Notes: generated by a model not told the origin, from the sequence alone. A stretch of 64,000 nucleotides of DNA from Salminus brasiliensis (GCF_030463535.1 NC_132878.1:97513570-97577569); one strand, 5' to 3'; shown: positions 1 through 13,327, counted from the first letter of the stretch. Made by a program: numbers and translations.

Positions 1-2028
1 TGTTACCTGGAGAACCTTTCAATTAATATTCCATTCATTGAAGAATTTAGGGACTTTTCTGTACATTAGACAAAGCAAAGAGTGAAGAACCGTTCCACAG
101 TGCTTTGTTCTCGTCCTTTTCTCCTCTAAGCCAAGAACCTTTTAGCAGCATTTTTGGTTCTCTAAATAGTTTGTTAATGCACAAATATTGAGCCTCATCT
201 CATGCTTTCATTTAATTTCATGCAATTTTGCCTTCACTCAGGTTTGGAGAGTGAGGGTTCTCCAGAGCACCCAAAACAACCTGCCTAAAAGCTCATTTGA
301 GCTTATTTTTAGTGATGTAGTTACCTCTATCTCGTATTCTATTACCTAAAAGATCCACCCACAGAGCATCACACTCACTTCTCTATTTCTTCATGATAAA
401 ACTGTGGTTTGTTGTTGTTCCGATAAAATATACCGACTAATCCATCGGTAACGACCAGGTGAGAAACATCAACTCCCGAAGCTTTGAATCAGATAAAATC
501 AGATAAAATTAAATTCAAGTGTTGATACATTGCTTTAATTCCCATAAAATTGTCAATGATAACCAGTAAGCATCGCCTGGCTCAGTGGTACTTTTAGTTC
601 CTCATAGAACCTTTCAATGTACATGTTTATAACCGTGTAGAACGTTTTTACATAATGTGATCGGTTCTAGCCCACTTACAGCTTTCTTTCACAGCGGTTT
701 ACAACTGTATATCCAAGTCAAGAATTTGTATATTTTGTTCTCTGAGGAGCCTTTCAGCTGGTAGCATTAAGGTTCTATACCAATTAAAACTTTTACCCAG
801 AACCATATACTTATACATTCTAGCCAAGACATGTTAGGAACATTTACACTGTTACCAAGAGAACCTTTCAATGAATGAGTCTTTAAAGGGATAAATTAGT
901 CATGCAAGTGTGAAGAACCTTTTAAAGAACCTCACACATTGTTAAGATTCGATACTTTTATCTAGAACCATACATTCAAGCCAAGAAATGTTTAGGAACC
1001 CTAGAGTACCTTTCAATGGACAGACACCATGTTTGTAAGTGTGAAGATCCTTTTGAAGAACCTTACATATTGTTAAGATTCTATACCAATTAAAGCTTTT
1101 ATGCAGAACCATACTTTCAAGCCAAGAACTGTTTAGGAACCTTTACTTTCGAAAGGATCTTTAAGGAACCACTTTAATAAATTAGACTTGCAAGAGTGTC
1201 AGGCGTTTTCATGTAGTATTACGGTTCTAAAAACCACTTGGCAGCATTTGTTTTGTTCTTCAAGAACATTTAACAGACAGTGCTTTAAAGAACCCTTTGC
1301 GTTCATGAAACATTTGCGTAAAGTCGCGTGAAGAACCTGTATTTGTTCCCTAAAGTGCAACAGTTATTTTAAGCACTGGTTCTCAAATGAACCCCAGGCA
1401 CAACACATGGAATGGGACTGGAATGAAACCAAAACCTAGAGCATCAGGCGGTTCCTGAATTTTGTTTATTCTAGAAGCACTGCTTTAAGGAAACATCCTT
1501 TGAAAGGTTCTTTAGAAAGAACCTTACACATGCTCTACCCAAATGGTTCATTTTGCACAAATACATATTTTACTCATCAGACACGTATGTTAGCTCACAC
1601 GTCTTCACCGGCATTACTACAGTACTGTCACAATGACCATCAGTTTCATAGGCCCCAAAATAGAACCCTGTGGGACTCCACAAGGTTACCAGCTAATTCA
1701 CAATAGTTTCTACATTAGGATTAATACCTGAACACTGAACCTGGGGTTCAAGAGGGCTCAAGACCATCCCTGAATGTTTAGGAAGTCTAACCCTAGATAA
1801 CTTTTCAATGTGTGGATCTTTTTTAGAACCATGTTTGTAAACATCATGTTGAGGTTCTATAATAATCTCGACCTTGTGTGCAAACCAAGTGTGAAGAGCA
1901 GCATTCAGTTTCTATTGTTTCTGGTTTCTTTCCAAACAGAAACTGCAGGCTAGATTTCTTGGTCTTGGTTAAAGTGGGTGGCAGTAAACCATCCCCACCG
2001 TAAACACAGAAGAGAGAAGGCTAGATTT
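1..2028. other. Noncoding, AGAACC/GGTTCT-rich degenerate repeats
   Basis: No gene-like ORF. The hexamers AGAACC and GGTTCT recur dozens of times in a diverged pattern (for example around 895-1150), as an eroded tandem or dispersed repeat would leave. It contains a short LINE-like fragment at about 1600-1700. It may be fli1b intron 1 or upstream DNA. Confidence 0.5.
1600..1700 (-). mobile_element. LINE-like reverse transcriptase fragment
   Basis: Read on the minus strand the segment gives GVPQGSILGPMKLMV, matching the conserved GVPQGSILGP motif of non-LTR retrotransposon reverse transcriptases. About 100 bp, broken at both ends. A sister fragment lies at 24825-24920. Confidence 0.55.
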
Positions 2029-2387
2029 TCGAGGCACATTGCTGTTGAGGATTTGATTGCAAATTTAATTTGAACTCCCCATCTCATCCCAAAAGTGCTG
2101 GATGGAGCTCCACCACAATCATTCCAGAGAACACAGCTCTTCCACTGCTCCACAGCTCCTCAATGCTGGGGGGCTTTTTACCCCTCTAGCCCACGCCTGG
2201 CATTATTAGGCAGCATGGTGCCAATAGGGTCATGATGTCTAGACCTATTCTATTGGCAGTACTTCTCTACAGGGACTAGACAAGCTAGAGTGTGCATGTG
2301 CACATCTGCGTCAGCAATGGGTGCAACTTAAAGTAGCTAAATGCATTCAGAGCGGTGTCTGCAAACATTTGGATGTACAGTGTATGT
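2029..2387 (+). mobile_element. MITE family 1 copy, 5'-truncated
   Basis: Shares with the other copies the blocks CCACAGCTCCTCAATGCTGG, AGCCCACGCCTGGCATTA and GGTGCAACTTAAAGTAGC, and ends near TTTGGATGTACAGTGTATG. The left third is missing. Confidence 0.75.
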
Positions 2388-2432
2388 AGCTTATCTAAAG
2401 CAACCTTGAGGGTTCCCCTCCACTTCCATCTT

Positions 2433-2699
2433 TTAACCCTCCTGTTACCTTCAACATCTTTTATCCTTGGGGTCAATTTGACGCCAGCAATTTAAACCCT
2501 CAGAAAATTACTATAATTAAAATTGTTACCCGAGTTTAAAATATGATTATATAAATATATCACATATATTTATATATATGTATATGTTATACATGTATAC
2601 ATATATTTTGTAAAAAAAAATATGATGTCACTTGTTTATTTTAATACATTAAACATTGAATGGGGTCAAATTGACCCCAAAAGATAATAGGAGGGTTAA
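2433..2699. mobile_element. piggyBac-like MITE with TTAA ends
   Basis: 267 bp flanked by TTAA on both sides. The ends are inverted: left TTAACCCTCCTGTTAC, right rc TTAACCCTCCTATTATC, each followed by a GGGGTCAA(A/T)TTGACSCC motif. The core is AT-rich. The TTAA target site and CCCT ends are typical of piggyBac; no transposase is encoded. Confidence 0.75.
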
Positions 2700-3282
2700 A
2701 TTACTGTTCAGAAAAACACCCTACTTATCTCAGTAAATCACCAAGATATAAAACCAATTTTCGTTCCCTTTTTGAACCTCTGAATTGGCGGAGTGAGGGT
2801 GAAGAATCTAGTAGAACATAAAAGTTCTACTAAAACCCACACACTCTTGACACTATGTGAAGGTTCTTCAAAGCTCGAAAAGGCTTACATCTCTTTAGGA
2901 AACCTTCCATAACATTTCTCAAAGAACCTCTAGTAACGCTGTGGTTTTGAGAGTGCTTTTTTGAGAGGGTGAAGGAGCTTCAGAGCTTCACTCATCTTCT
3001 CCACACTACGTAGAACAGGAATCAGTGGCTGGAAAAGAAACAACAACCAATAAACGAGGCAAAACTTTACAGTTGACTAAACTTTAGCTACAAAGGGTTC
3101 TTTGAGTGATGCCATAAAGAACCATGTGAAAGATGTGTGATTGTGAAGAACCCTTTAAAGGGTTAGAGAATGTAAAGGTCCTCCACCCTCACACATCTCT
3201 TTTTCAAACATGGTTTCTCATGAAAGCAAATGTGGTTCTTCTGTGGCATCGCTCCAAAAATCATTTGTAGTTCCCAACACAT

Positions 3283-3700
3283 AAAGTTTGTGGACACCCT
3301 TTCTAATGAATGCATTGAGCTACTTTAAGTTGCACCCATTGCCGACACAGATGTGCAAATGCACAATCTAGCTTGTCTAGTTCTTGTAGAGCCGTACTGC
3401 CAATACAATAGAACCCTCTGGAGAAGATAAACATCATTAACCTATGCTGCCTAATGCCAGGCGTGGGCTAAAGGGGTATAATAAAGCCCCCCAGCATTGA
3501 GGAGCTGTGGAGCAGTGGAGGAACTGTGTTCTCTGGAATGATGGTGGAGGAGCTCCATCCAGTACTTTTTTGGGATGATTTGGGGATGATGAGGTGAGGT
3601 GAGGTGGGGTGCTGATCATCATCCAACATCCAACAATCAAATCCACACAGCAATGCTCCTCCTCCAAAATCTAGTAGAAGGTCTTCTTCTCTGGACTACT
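3283..3700 (-). mobile_element. MITE family 1 copy (inverted)
   Basis: Starts near AAGTTTGTGGACACCCTTTC and runs through GCCAGGCGTGGGCTAAAG to AATCTAGTAGAAGGTCTTC. The second terminus is lost. Confidence 0.75.
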
Positions 3701-4309
3701 TTAAAGAAGCATAATTTGAAAGGCTCTGTAGAGAACAAGGTCCTTTAAAGGTTCTTGACACTCAGTTCCCACAACAGGTTTATTAAAGAACATTAAAGGC
3801 TTTTCCTGGAACCAACAACTGTTTTCGAGAGCATACATGAAAGTACTCAGGCCTAATTTCAGAAGCAGATGAGTAAGTTAGAAGGAGAAGATCAGTAAAA
3901 AATCAGAGGACCATGATCGAACACTGACCCCAGATTCAGTTGATCACACAAGGCACATTGTTGTCCGGCGTTAGCTTCTTTAGTTTACAACAGAAGATGC
4001 TAGGCTAACATTGCTAACAAACACTGGCCTTAGACTGTCGCCAATCTCACCTTAAACATAAAGACACTCTTTAGGAACATTCTCGGGGGGTTGTTGACAG
4101 TGACAGTCTAAGTGTAATGTTTGTTAGCAATGTTAGCCTAGTGTTTCCTGTTATGAATTAAAGAAGCACACGTCAGATCCCCAACATGTCTCGGCTGGTT
4201 GAATCTCCACTCTTAGTAGTAAAGGGGCTTGTGTTGGAGCTTTGAGCAGTGCCATAGAAGAACCACTTTTGGTTCCATGTGGAGAAGTGAAGTGAGTGTG
4301 AAGAACCTT

Positions 4310-4545
4310 TCAAATATCAAATATCCACTTTCTGAGGTTCTTCAGAGCGAGAACCCCCTTTTGATACAGTGAGGAATGTCCCGGTCTGTGGTTTTTAAAC
4401 CTTTAAAGGCCTCATAACGTGAAAATCTCTAGATCTCATCACGCAAAACATTGTATCTCCTTCTTTAGCAGTTGTTCTTTACACGGAGTCAGACCTGAAT
4501 GATAAAGGAGTTCTATGTATGTCATGAGTAATGCTACGCTAACGT
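4310..4545 (+). repeat. Dispersed duplication, copy 1
   Basis: The segment around TTTCTGAGGTTCTTCAGAGCG to GAATGATAAAGGAGTTCTATG recurs at about 5640-5880 with GGAATGTCCCGGTCTGTGG shared. The copies differ by indels. Confidence 0.65.
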
Positions 4546-5639
4546 TATCCACATCATCCACTTTACCTGGTTCTTTGTGGAACTAAAAGGGTTTTTTCCA
4601 TGGCTTTGCTTCAAGAACCATCTGAAGCCACTGAAGATCAATCATGTATATCATTTTTTTCACCAAACTGCAGCTTTATAATAGTTTTGCAGTTACTAAA
4701 AGTGTGGTGAATCTGCAGATGGTTGAGCTAAAGGAGCGCCAACTCAGACTCAGTACCCGAGTATAAACCTCTCCTCTGCATGAATGAGCTCTTCATGGAG
4801 CAGGAGGTGCATGAAACCTTTCTCAGAGTTCAACCTCAGCTTGGTTGTGCAGAAAGTGTGCAGGCCGTGTTTGCTGCAGCAGTTGTGTTTGGTTTCGCAG
4901 CAACAGCAACTGATATGAAACTCATCGAACAGGAAGTCGGTTGTGGCTAGAGCTGTGTTTAATGTGTAAGTTCATCACACTGAGAGAGAGAGATCTTCAG
5001 AGCGTGATAGAATGAACAAGTGTGTGTGTGATTGGTGTGTAGATTCACACATGCATGTCTACGTATGTGGTCTGCAACGTGCAGAATTAACAGAAGACCT
5101 CCTGGTCATGTGGTTGCACAAGTGAAGATGAATGGGGCCCAATGGGTTCTCCAGCAAATGGCGATTTTCACAGCCCGTCCTTCACGTGAACGCTAATGCT
5201 GAAATCTTGAAGCGGTTGTATTGAGCTCTACTTAAACTCACCGCCAAAGACTTTCTCATCCTGTTACTCATTCTTCCCCTCAACTGCTGCAGAATCGACC
5301 GCATTTGCTGATAATCCAGAAGCCGCAGGCTCAGGTACGTTAGAGGGAGGGGTGCAGAGCAGAGGCTGAAGCTTCGGTAACCTTTCGTACTAGTTTTTCT
5401 GGCGCTCCTCCTGGGGCCGGCCTGCTTTCACTTCTCCACTGGCCTGCTTTTGTACCACTGGGTGTGCAAGCAAAGCCTGAGAGAACGAGCTGGAGCTTCT
5501 CAGGAGCTTTCTGGAGTCAGGCCAGGCTTCGGTACAGCCTTGCAGGCAAGTCGGTTGCAGGGCTGAGGTGAGAGGCACCTGGGACACCAGTGTAATCACA
5601 GAGTTTCCTGAATTACAGGAACTGAGTCCCGGGTGCTTC

Positions 5640-5885
5640 TGCACTTTCTGAGGTTCTTCAGAGCGAAGAACCTCAGAAGAACCCCCTTTTGATACAGCGA
5701 GGAATGTCCCGGTCTGTGGTTTTTAAACCTTTAAAGGCCTCATAATCTCCTTCTTTAGCAGTTGTTCTTTACACGGAGTCAGACCTGAATGATGACTTAG
5801 TATAAAGTATTTATTTACATTTTAGTTGCAATGTTGGAGATATTTCGTAGAGTTCTATGTATGTCATGAGTAACGCTACGCTAAC
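5640..5885 (+). repeat. Dispersed duplication, copy 2
   Basis: Second copy of the 4310-4545 segment, with GATACAGCGAGGAATGTCCC and CTTTAGCAGTTGTTCTTTAC, about 1.3 kb away in the same orientation. Confidence 0.65.
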
Positions 5886-6439
5886 GTTGTACAGTGTTAA
5901 CGAGCTTGCTCCGAATTGCTTGTTTTTGTGATGTCACATTAGGCCTGCTCAGCCTACCGCAGCTTGTTCTCGCCCACTCATGTCAAGTGTTTCAGACTGG
6001 ACTGCTTTTTGAATGCGATTATGTTGTAGCCATATCAGAACAGAGCTCATTTACATATGCCACTCTTAAAGGCACAGTAACAAAAAAACAGCTTGTTTAC
6101 TTTTATCAAAAGAGGCTGAAAATTTATGTAAACATGAATTAGGACTGTTTTAGTGCTAGAAAAATAAACAAGATTTATTACAAACTGCACATCTGCACAA
6201 AGAACCACTTAGAAAACTTTTTAAAACTATTTTTAAGAGGACATTTTTGAGATTAATTTGTGATACATTTATTTAAACATTTTAAACTTTAATAACCAGG
6301 AAAGTTGTAGTGAAGTTACGTTGCTGTGGAAGTACAAGATCTGATTCACTGGAAAATAGTGAAAATCATCACTGTGTTTGTTGAAAAATATTTTAAAATT
6401 TAAAAAAATATAACTGACAGGATGCATGTTTTATTGTTT

Positions 6440-7805
6440 TGCATAAAAATACCTTTTTTAAACAACAGTGATGTTTTCCAATGCCTTTCCTTTTGATCTG
6501 ATTACAACAATAACAATAACAACAACAACAACAACAATAACAATAACAACAACAACAATAACAATAATAATAATAATAACATGGGTTGTACTGAGAATGT
6601 GTTGTTTTTTATAATAATTATTAATTATTTTAAAAACAATTTTATGTAGTTCATGAAGGATTTCACCAGCAAAATGTGGTTCCATACAGTACCTAAAGTA
6701 CTTTGCCTTGCCACTACAGTGGAACCTTTTTGATTCTATCTAGAACCATTTTTTAAATAGTTTCTCTATTATACAGAGGAAACGTTTAACCACTTAAATG
6801 GTTCTAACCAGTGGCCTTTAGGTTCTATAAAGACCTGTATCTAGCATACAGTGGAACCTTTTGAATACCCAAATGGTTCTTTGGGTTGTCATGGTTCTAC
6901 ATGCTTTTACTGAAGAACCGATGAAGACCCGGGTGTTTAAGGGTGTGGAGAACACCCAAAACGCACTGCCTGAATCAGTGATGTCTGAACTGGCTCTAAT
7001 TGATTGTAGGTAGAGCACAATGCTGCGTGGTTGTTCATCAAGGTTGTCCCCTCCCTGGACGCTGACCTCCGACCCCTGAAGCTTGGGACAAATTTGTTTT
7101 TCAGCTCAGAATGACCCACATCTCTCCCCCTGCTCTGTTTCCTATCCCCTGGCCTGAGCCAAAAGGTTTCGCTGCACATGGGGGATCGATTTCCTGTGGG
7201 CCACCAAAAAAGCTGAGCCGTGACGCATATGAGCTCCAAAGACAATACCCAGCCCCTCCAAACAAGCACACACACACACACACACACACTCACCGCACTA
7301 ACACAAACACTTACACACAAACACTTACATACATTTGAATATATAAAGCAACCCAGAAATCTCACACTGGCATACAAACACCGTCCTCAAAGAGGAAGCG
7401 ACCATTCGGACTGTTTTAACTCTTACCTCCCAAACGTCCGTTTGATGAGACCCTGGAGTTCCAGCTGATTTGAGGGTTTCCACCAAGAACATGCAGCACT
7501 GCCTATAACCGAATTACAGAGCATCACTGCAATCAGGCTTAAATATAAGAATTAATATCTATCAATCTATTTACGGCACCAGCCGCAAACGTCCACAGCG
7601 GCCTCAAGAAGCGCTCAGCACAGCGAAAGGTTATTCTAGGTGCAGCCACAAAGTCCACTAGACCAAGATGTCATCACAGCAGCCCTATTTTGCTTTCTAT
7701 GTGGTTCTTTTGTGACTCTGCAGCAGAAGTTTCAAGTGGTAAAAATGGCAAATATGTCAACAGTTTTCCAATGCCTTTTCTTTTGATCTGATAATAATAA
7801 TAATG

Positions 7806-7851
<46 letters not shown>

Positions 7852-8770
7852 CATAGGCTGTACTGAGAATGTGTTGTTTTTTTAAAATAATAATTATTCA
7901 TATAAATTTTATGTATTTCATGAAGGATTTCACCAGCAAAATGGGTTCCATACAGTTCTTGACTTGCTACTACAGTGGAACCCTTTTGATTCTATCTAGA
8001 ACCATAAATTAGTTTCTTTTTTTTCTATACAGAGGAAGCTTACTCACCAAATAAGCTTCAAGTAGTAAAAATGGCAAATACACTCTTAAAAGTGTCAACA
8101 GTTTTCCAATGCCTTTTCTTTTGATCTGATTATAATAATAATAAAAATGATAATGATAATCATAATAATAGCATGGGTTGTACTGAGAATTAATTTTTTT
8201 AAATAATAATTATTCATTATTTTTAAAACTATTTTATGTAGTTCATGAAGGATTCCACCAGCAAAATGGGTTCCATACAGTTCTTGACTTGCTACTACAG
8301 TGGAACCCATTTTGCTGGTTCTATCTAGAACCATAAATTAGTTTCTTTATTATACAGAGGAAGCTTACTCACCAAATACACTTCAAGTAGTAAAAATGGC
8401 AAATACACTCTTAAAAGTGTCAACAGTTTTCCAATGCCTTTTCGTTTGATCTGATTATAATGATACTAATTATAACAATAATGATAATAATAATAATAAC
8501 ATGGGTTGTACTGAGAATGTAATTTCGTAATTAATATTTATTCATTATTTTTTTTATTATTTTTAAATTTTATGTAGTTCATGACGGATTCCACCAGCAA
8601 AATGAGTTCCATACAGTACCTAAAGTTCTTTGACTTGCTACTACAGTGGAACCCTTTTGATTCTATATAGAACCATAAAATAGTTTCTCTATTACACAGA
8701 GGAACCTTTTAACCAACCACTTAAAAACCAAATAAGTTTCAAGTGGTAAAAATGGCAAATACACTCTTAA
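6440..8770 (+). repeat. Four-copy tandem/segmental repeat with (AAT)n cores
   Basis: Copies at about 6470-6760, 7755-8040, 8095-8365 and 8420-8720 share CCTTTTCTTTTGATCTGAT, an (AAT/AAC)n tract, CATGGGTTGTACTGAGAATG, TTTATGTAGTTCATGAAGGA, CACCAGCAAAATGGGTTCC and CTACTACAGTGGAACC. ORFs inside are artefacts of the trinucleotide tract. Confidence 0.8.
7267..7289. repeat. (CA)n microsatellite
   Basis: About 11 CA units followed by imperfect CA-rich sequence. Confidence 0.9.
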
Positions 8771-9309
8771 AAGTGTCAACAGTTCCTTACACGTTTCCAG
8801 AGAACTACTTTTGCCAAGCATTCTGTAACACTGTGCACAGATGAATAGTGAACAGCACTAGTCATCTGTACGCATCTGTACATCTATACGTTCTCTTACC
8901 ATGTTTTCTCCAGCTGACTCAGGAGTCAAGTAAGTTTGGCTTACAGTCAGTTAGAAGCCATCTGGCATTTTTCTACCATTGAAAGTGTGAAAGCATGCAA
9001 GTCTTTGCCAGGTCATTTATTCCGGAATAGACTGGAAACTGGAGCCTCCTCCCCACATTGTTCCTCGTCTCATTATGAGGACCTTTCTTCATACTTGACT
9101 CAGAGCAGCATTGTCTCAGCAGCAGCCATGAAGACTGCATTCAGGTGCCCAGAAGGATGAATCATGGTTCTGACGTTCTCCGAAATCTGCTCTGAATTCA
9201 GACACGTAAATCCCAAAGAGAACCGACCGTCCCAATGATATACGACCTACGCCAAAGTCCGATACTTTTCCAAAATAGAAACTTCCAGGCCAAATGAACA
9301 AACGTGAAT

Positions 9310-10480
9310 GTGGAGAACATTCTAGAACAATATGGTAGAACATTGTAGAACAGTGTGAATGTGCACAATCTAGAACAGAGTGAATAAAGAAGAACATTTT
9401 AAAACTGAATGTGGACAAACAATCTAGAACAGAGTTAATAAGGGAGGACATTTTAAAACTGAATGTAGTAGAACATTCTAGAACAGTGTAAATGTGGACA
9501 ATCTAGAACAGAGTGAATAAGGGAGAACGTTTTAAAACTGAATGTAGTAGAACATTCTAGAACAGTGTAAATGTGGACAATCTAGAACAGAGTGAATAAG
9601 GGAGAACGTTTTAAAACTGAATGTAGTAGAATATTCTAGAACAGTGTAAATGTGGACAATCTAGAACAGAGTGAATAAGGGAGAACGTTTTAAAACTGAA
9701 TGTAGTAGAACATTCTAGAACAGTGTAAATGTGGACAAACAATCTAGAACAGAGTTAATAAGGGAAGACATTTTAAAACTGAATGTAGTAGAACATTCTA
9801 GAACAGTGTAAATGTGGACAATCTAGAACAGAGTGAATAAGGGAGAATGTTTTAAAACTGATTGTGGACAAACAATCTAGAACAGAGTGAATAAGGGAGA
9901 ACATTTTAAAACTGAATGTAGTAGAATATTCTAGAACAGTGTAAATGTGGACAATCTAGAACAGAGTAAATAAGGGAGAACGTTTTAAAACTGAATGTAG
10001 TAGAACATTGTAGAACAGTGTGAATGTGGACAAACAATCTAGAACAGAGTGAATAAGGGAGGACATTTTAAAACTGAATGTAGTAGAACATTGTAGAACA
10101 GTGTGAATGTGGACAATCTAGAACAGAGTAAATAAAGGAGAACGTTTTAAAACTGAATGTAGTAGAACATTCTAGAACAGTGTAAATGTGGACAAACAAT
10201 CTAGAACAGAGTGAATAAGGGAGGACATTTTAAAACTGAATGTAGTAGAACATTCTAGAACAGTGTAAATGTGGACAATCTAGAACAGAGTGAATAAGGG
10301 AGAATGTTTTAAAATGGAATGTAGTAGAACAATCTAGACCAGTGTAAATGTGGACAATCTAGAACAGAGTGAATAAGGGAGGACATTTTAAAACTGAATG
10401 TAGTAGAACATTCTAGAACAGTGTAAATGTGGACAATCTAGAACAGAGTAAATAAGGGAGAACGTTTTAAAATTGAATGC
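9310..10480 (+). repeat. 79-bp satellite with heat-shock-element triplets
   Basis: About 14 units of 79-83 bp (variants with an AACA insert). Each unit has TAGTAGAACATTCTAGAACA, CTAGAACAGAGTGAATAAGG and TTTTAAAACTGAATG. Ten units contain a perfect AGAAY-ATTCT-AGAAC triplet (starts 9314, 9470, 9549, 9628, 9707, 9790, 9923, 10164, 10247, 10405). Confidence 0.9.
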
Positions 10481-10874
10481 TAGAGTAATGCTAGGAGAAC
10501 TCACAGTGTTCTTTGGGTAATAACAGCGTTATTGTGTTTTTAAGGGCTTAGAACATTTTGAAATAATGTAAAGGTGCTAAAGTAACTGAAATATTGTTCT
10601 AAGAACTTTTCTTTTGTGTGGAGGTTCTCTAAAGTTTGAACTCCAGGATTTTTACTCAAATATGAATCTTAAGATGGACTCATCAGGTACTAATGAGGTT
10701 CTCTACTTTTTTGGTATATTCTAAGCATAAGGTTATTTCGACTCATAATGATAGTAGAACCCTTTTGTGGCTAAATAGAACCGGGCTCGATGGCTCAAAC
10801 AGCTCAAATTGGTATTTGAGTTGTCGAGGTTCTACTAAAGAAACCTTAACAAACCCTTTATTTAGAGGTTACTA

Positions 10875-11312
10875 CACTATATGTCCAAATGTTTGTGGAC
10901 ACCCCTTTTAATGAAATAAACAAAATGACCCTATTGGCACCATGCTGCCTAATGCCAGGCGTGGGCTAGAGGGGTATAAAGCCCCCCAGCATTGAGGAGC
11001 TCTGGAGCAGTGGAGGAACTGTGTTCTCTGGAATGATGGATGGTGGAGCTCCATCCAGTACTTTTGGGATGAGTTGAAGAGTTGGTTGGGGATGATGAGG
11101 TGGGGTGGTGAACATCCAACATCCAGATCTCTCTAACACTCATGCAATCAAATCCTCACAGCAATGCTCCTCCAAAATCTAGTAGAAAATCTTCTCTTTT
11201 GGACAGTAGAGACAGTGACTCCAACAGAGGCAGGTGAAACTCTTTATAATTCCCTTGATTTCAGAAGAAACACTGAATGAGCAGGTGTCCCAATACTTTT
11301 GTCCATATAGTG
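10875..11312 (-). mobile_element. MITE family 1, copy with both termini (inverted)
   Basis: Starts CACTATATGTCCAAATGTTT and ends (reverse complement) CACTATATGGACAAAAGTAT, so both imperfect terminal inverted repeats are present. An internal block near the left end is deleted compared with the copy at 51640. Confidence 0.85.
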
Positions 11313-12321
11313 TTTATACTTTTATATTTACAATTCTTTTTTTAAATAAGCTAGAACTGCTGTAACATGCTGTTTATGGTAACTTGACTTAAATAAGCAA
11401 AGATGAGACCATAAAACCTAATTATAAAATAATTAAAATAAAATAAAATAAAATACTGTATATAAAATGAAAAATCAGAGAGTTTAGTCGACCTGTTTGA
11501 AAAAATAAAAACTGGAACTAGAAGGGTATTTCTTGCCACAGTATGGTTTTGAGGCGAGCACAGTGGTGCTACACTTGGTATCAGTATTAAAGTCTGAATC
11601 TGGGTATCAACACAGTCGTGGAGCCAACATTCACGTTCTTCTGTTCTAAGGGTGAGGAACTGAAAATGTAGGCCCACACACAGACCCTTAAGGTTGAAGA
11701 GGTCTTAAAAAGGTTCTGCGCAATGGTTCTCTAACTAAAGCTTCCTTTTAGGTTTGTTAGGGAAGTGTTTCTAAGCTTCTGTGGCATCATGCAGAGAACC
11801 CATTCTAGCACCTCTGTGTTTAAGAGTGTGTATTACTGTGCTCTCTGCTAGCACACAACACTCTGATCTATTCTTGGGTTGATTGTGGCGCCTTTTCTGC
11901 ATTTCCTGACTGTGGTCTTCAGCTATTTTAAGCGTAGGAATAGACCCTGCCCTGCTAATACCAAAGACCTGGATGAATAAAGGCTGTTCTAAATAAAGAA
12001 CCAATCAACAGAACCTAAATTCTCATGTTCCGATGGGAAAACTATTATTGAATTTCTTTTTGAAAGCTTTGTGGATACAGATTTGAGTTTTTGAGACCTC
12101 TGTAACAGCAGTGTGAATGGATTAAATATAAATAATCTTCAATAAGTATGAAATAATATTTCAATAATAACAATAAAATAAAATAATGCACTGCATGCAC
12201 CAGATAAATACATAACGATTTTGTGTATGTTCTGTATTACCTGAATACCTGTACTCTAATGAGTATTAGTCAAACTGAATACCTGTACTTTAGTTAAGTA
12301 TTCGTGAAACTGAATACCCAG

Positions 12322-13327
12322 CTGGACTAGTGAGTATAAGTGATTATTAGTGAGTATTGGTGAGTATAAGTGATTATTAGGGAGTATTAGTGAGTATAAG
12401 TGATTATTAGTAAGTATTAGTAAGTATTAGTGAGTATAAATGATTATTAGTAAGTATTAGTGAGTATAAGTGATTATTAGTAAGTATTAGTGAGTATTAG
12501 TGAGTATAAGTGATTATTAGTGAGTATTAGTGAGTATAAGTGATTATAAGTGATTATTAGTGAGTATTAGTGAGTATAAGTGATTATTAGTAAGTATTAG
12601 TGATTATTAGGGAGTATTAGTGAGTATAAGTGATTATTAGTAAGTATTAGTAAGTATTAGTGAGTATAAATGATTATTAGTAAGTATTAGTGAGTATAAG
12701 TGATTATTAGTAAGTATTAGTGAGTATTAGTGAGTATAAGTGATTATTAGTGAGTATTAGTGAGTATAAGTGATTATAAGTGATTATTAGTGAGTATTAG
12801 TGAGTATAAGTGATTATTAGTAAGTATTAGTGAGTATTAGTGAGTATAAGTGATTATTAGTGATTATTAGTGAGTATAAGTGATTATTAGTGATTATTAG
12901 TGATTATTAGTGAGTATTAGTGATTATTAGTGAGTATTAGTGAGTATTAGTGAGTATAAGTGATTATTAGTGATTATTAGTAAGTATTAGTGAGTATTAG
13001 TGATTATTAGTGAGTATTAGTGATTATTAGTGAGTATAAGTGATTATTAGTAAGTATTAGTGAGTATTAGTGAGTATAAGTGATTATTAGTGAGTATTAG
13101 TGAGTATAAGTGATTATAAGTGATTATTAGTGAGTATTAGTGAGTATAAGTGATTATTAGTAAGTATTAGTGAGTATTAGTGAGTATAAGTGATTATTAG
13201 TGATTATTAGTGAGTATAAGTGATTATTAGTGAGTATTAGTGAGTATTAGTGAGTATAAGTGATTATTAGTGATTATTAGCAAGTATTAGTGAGTATAAG
13301 TGATTATTAGTGAATATTAGTGATTAC
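12322..13327 (+). repeat. 10-bp minisatellite (TGATTATTAG/TGAGTATTAG)
   Basis: About 100 units of 10 bp with variants TGAGTATAAG, TAAGTATTAG and GGAGTATTAG. Higher-order blocks repeat (for example the 12330-12600 pattern recurs at 12560-12840). Lies just upstream of fli1b-like exon 2. Confidence 0.95.
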
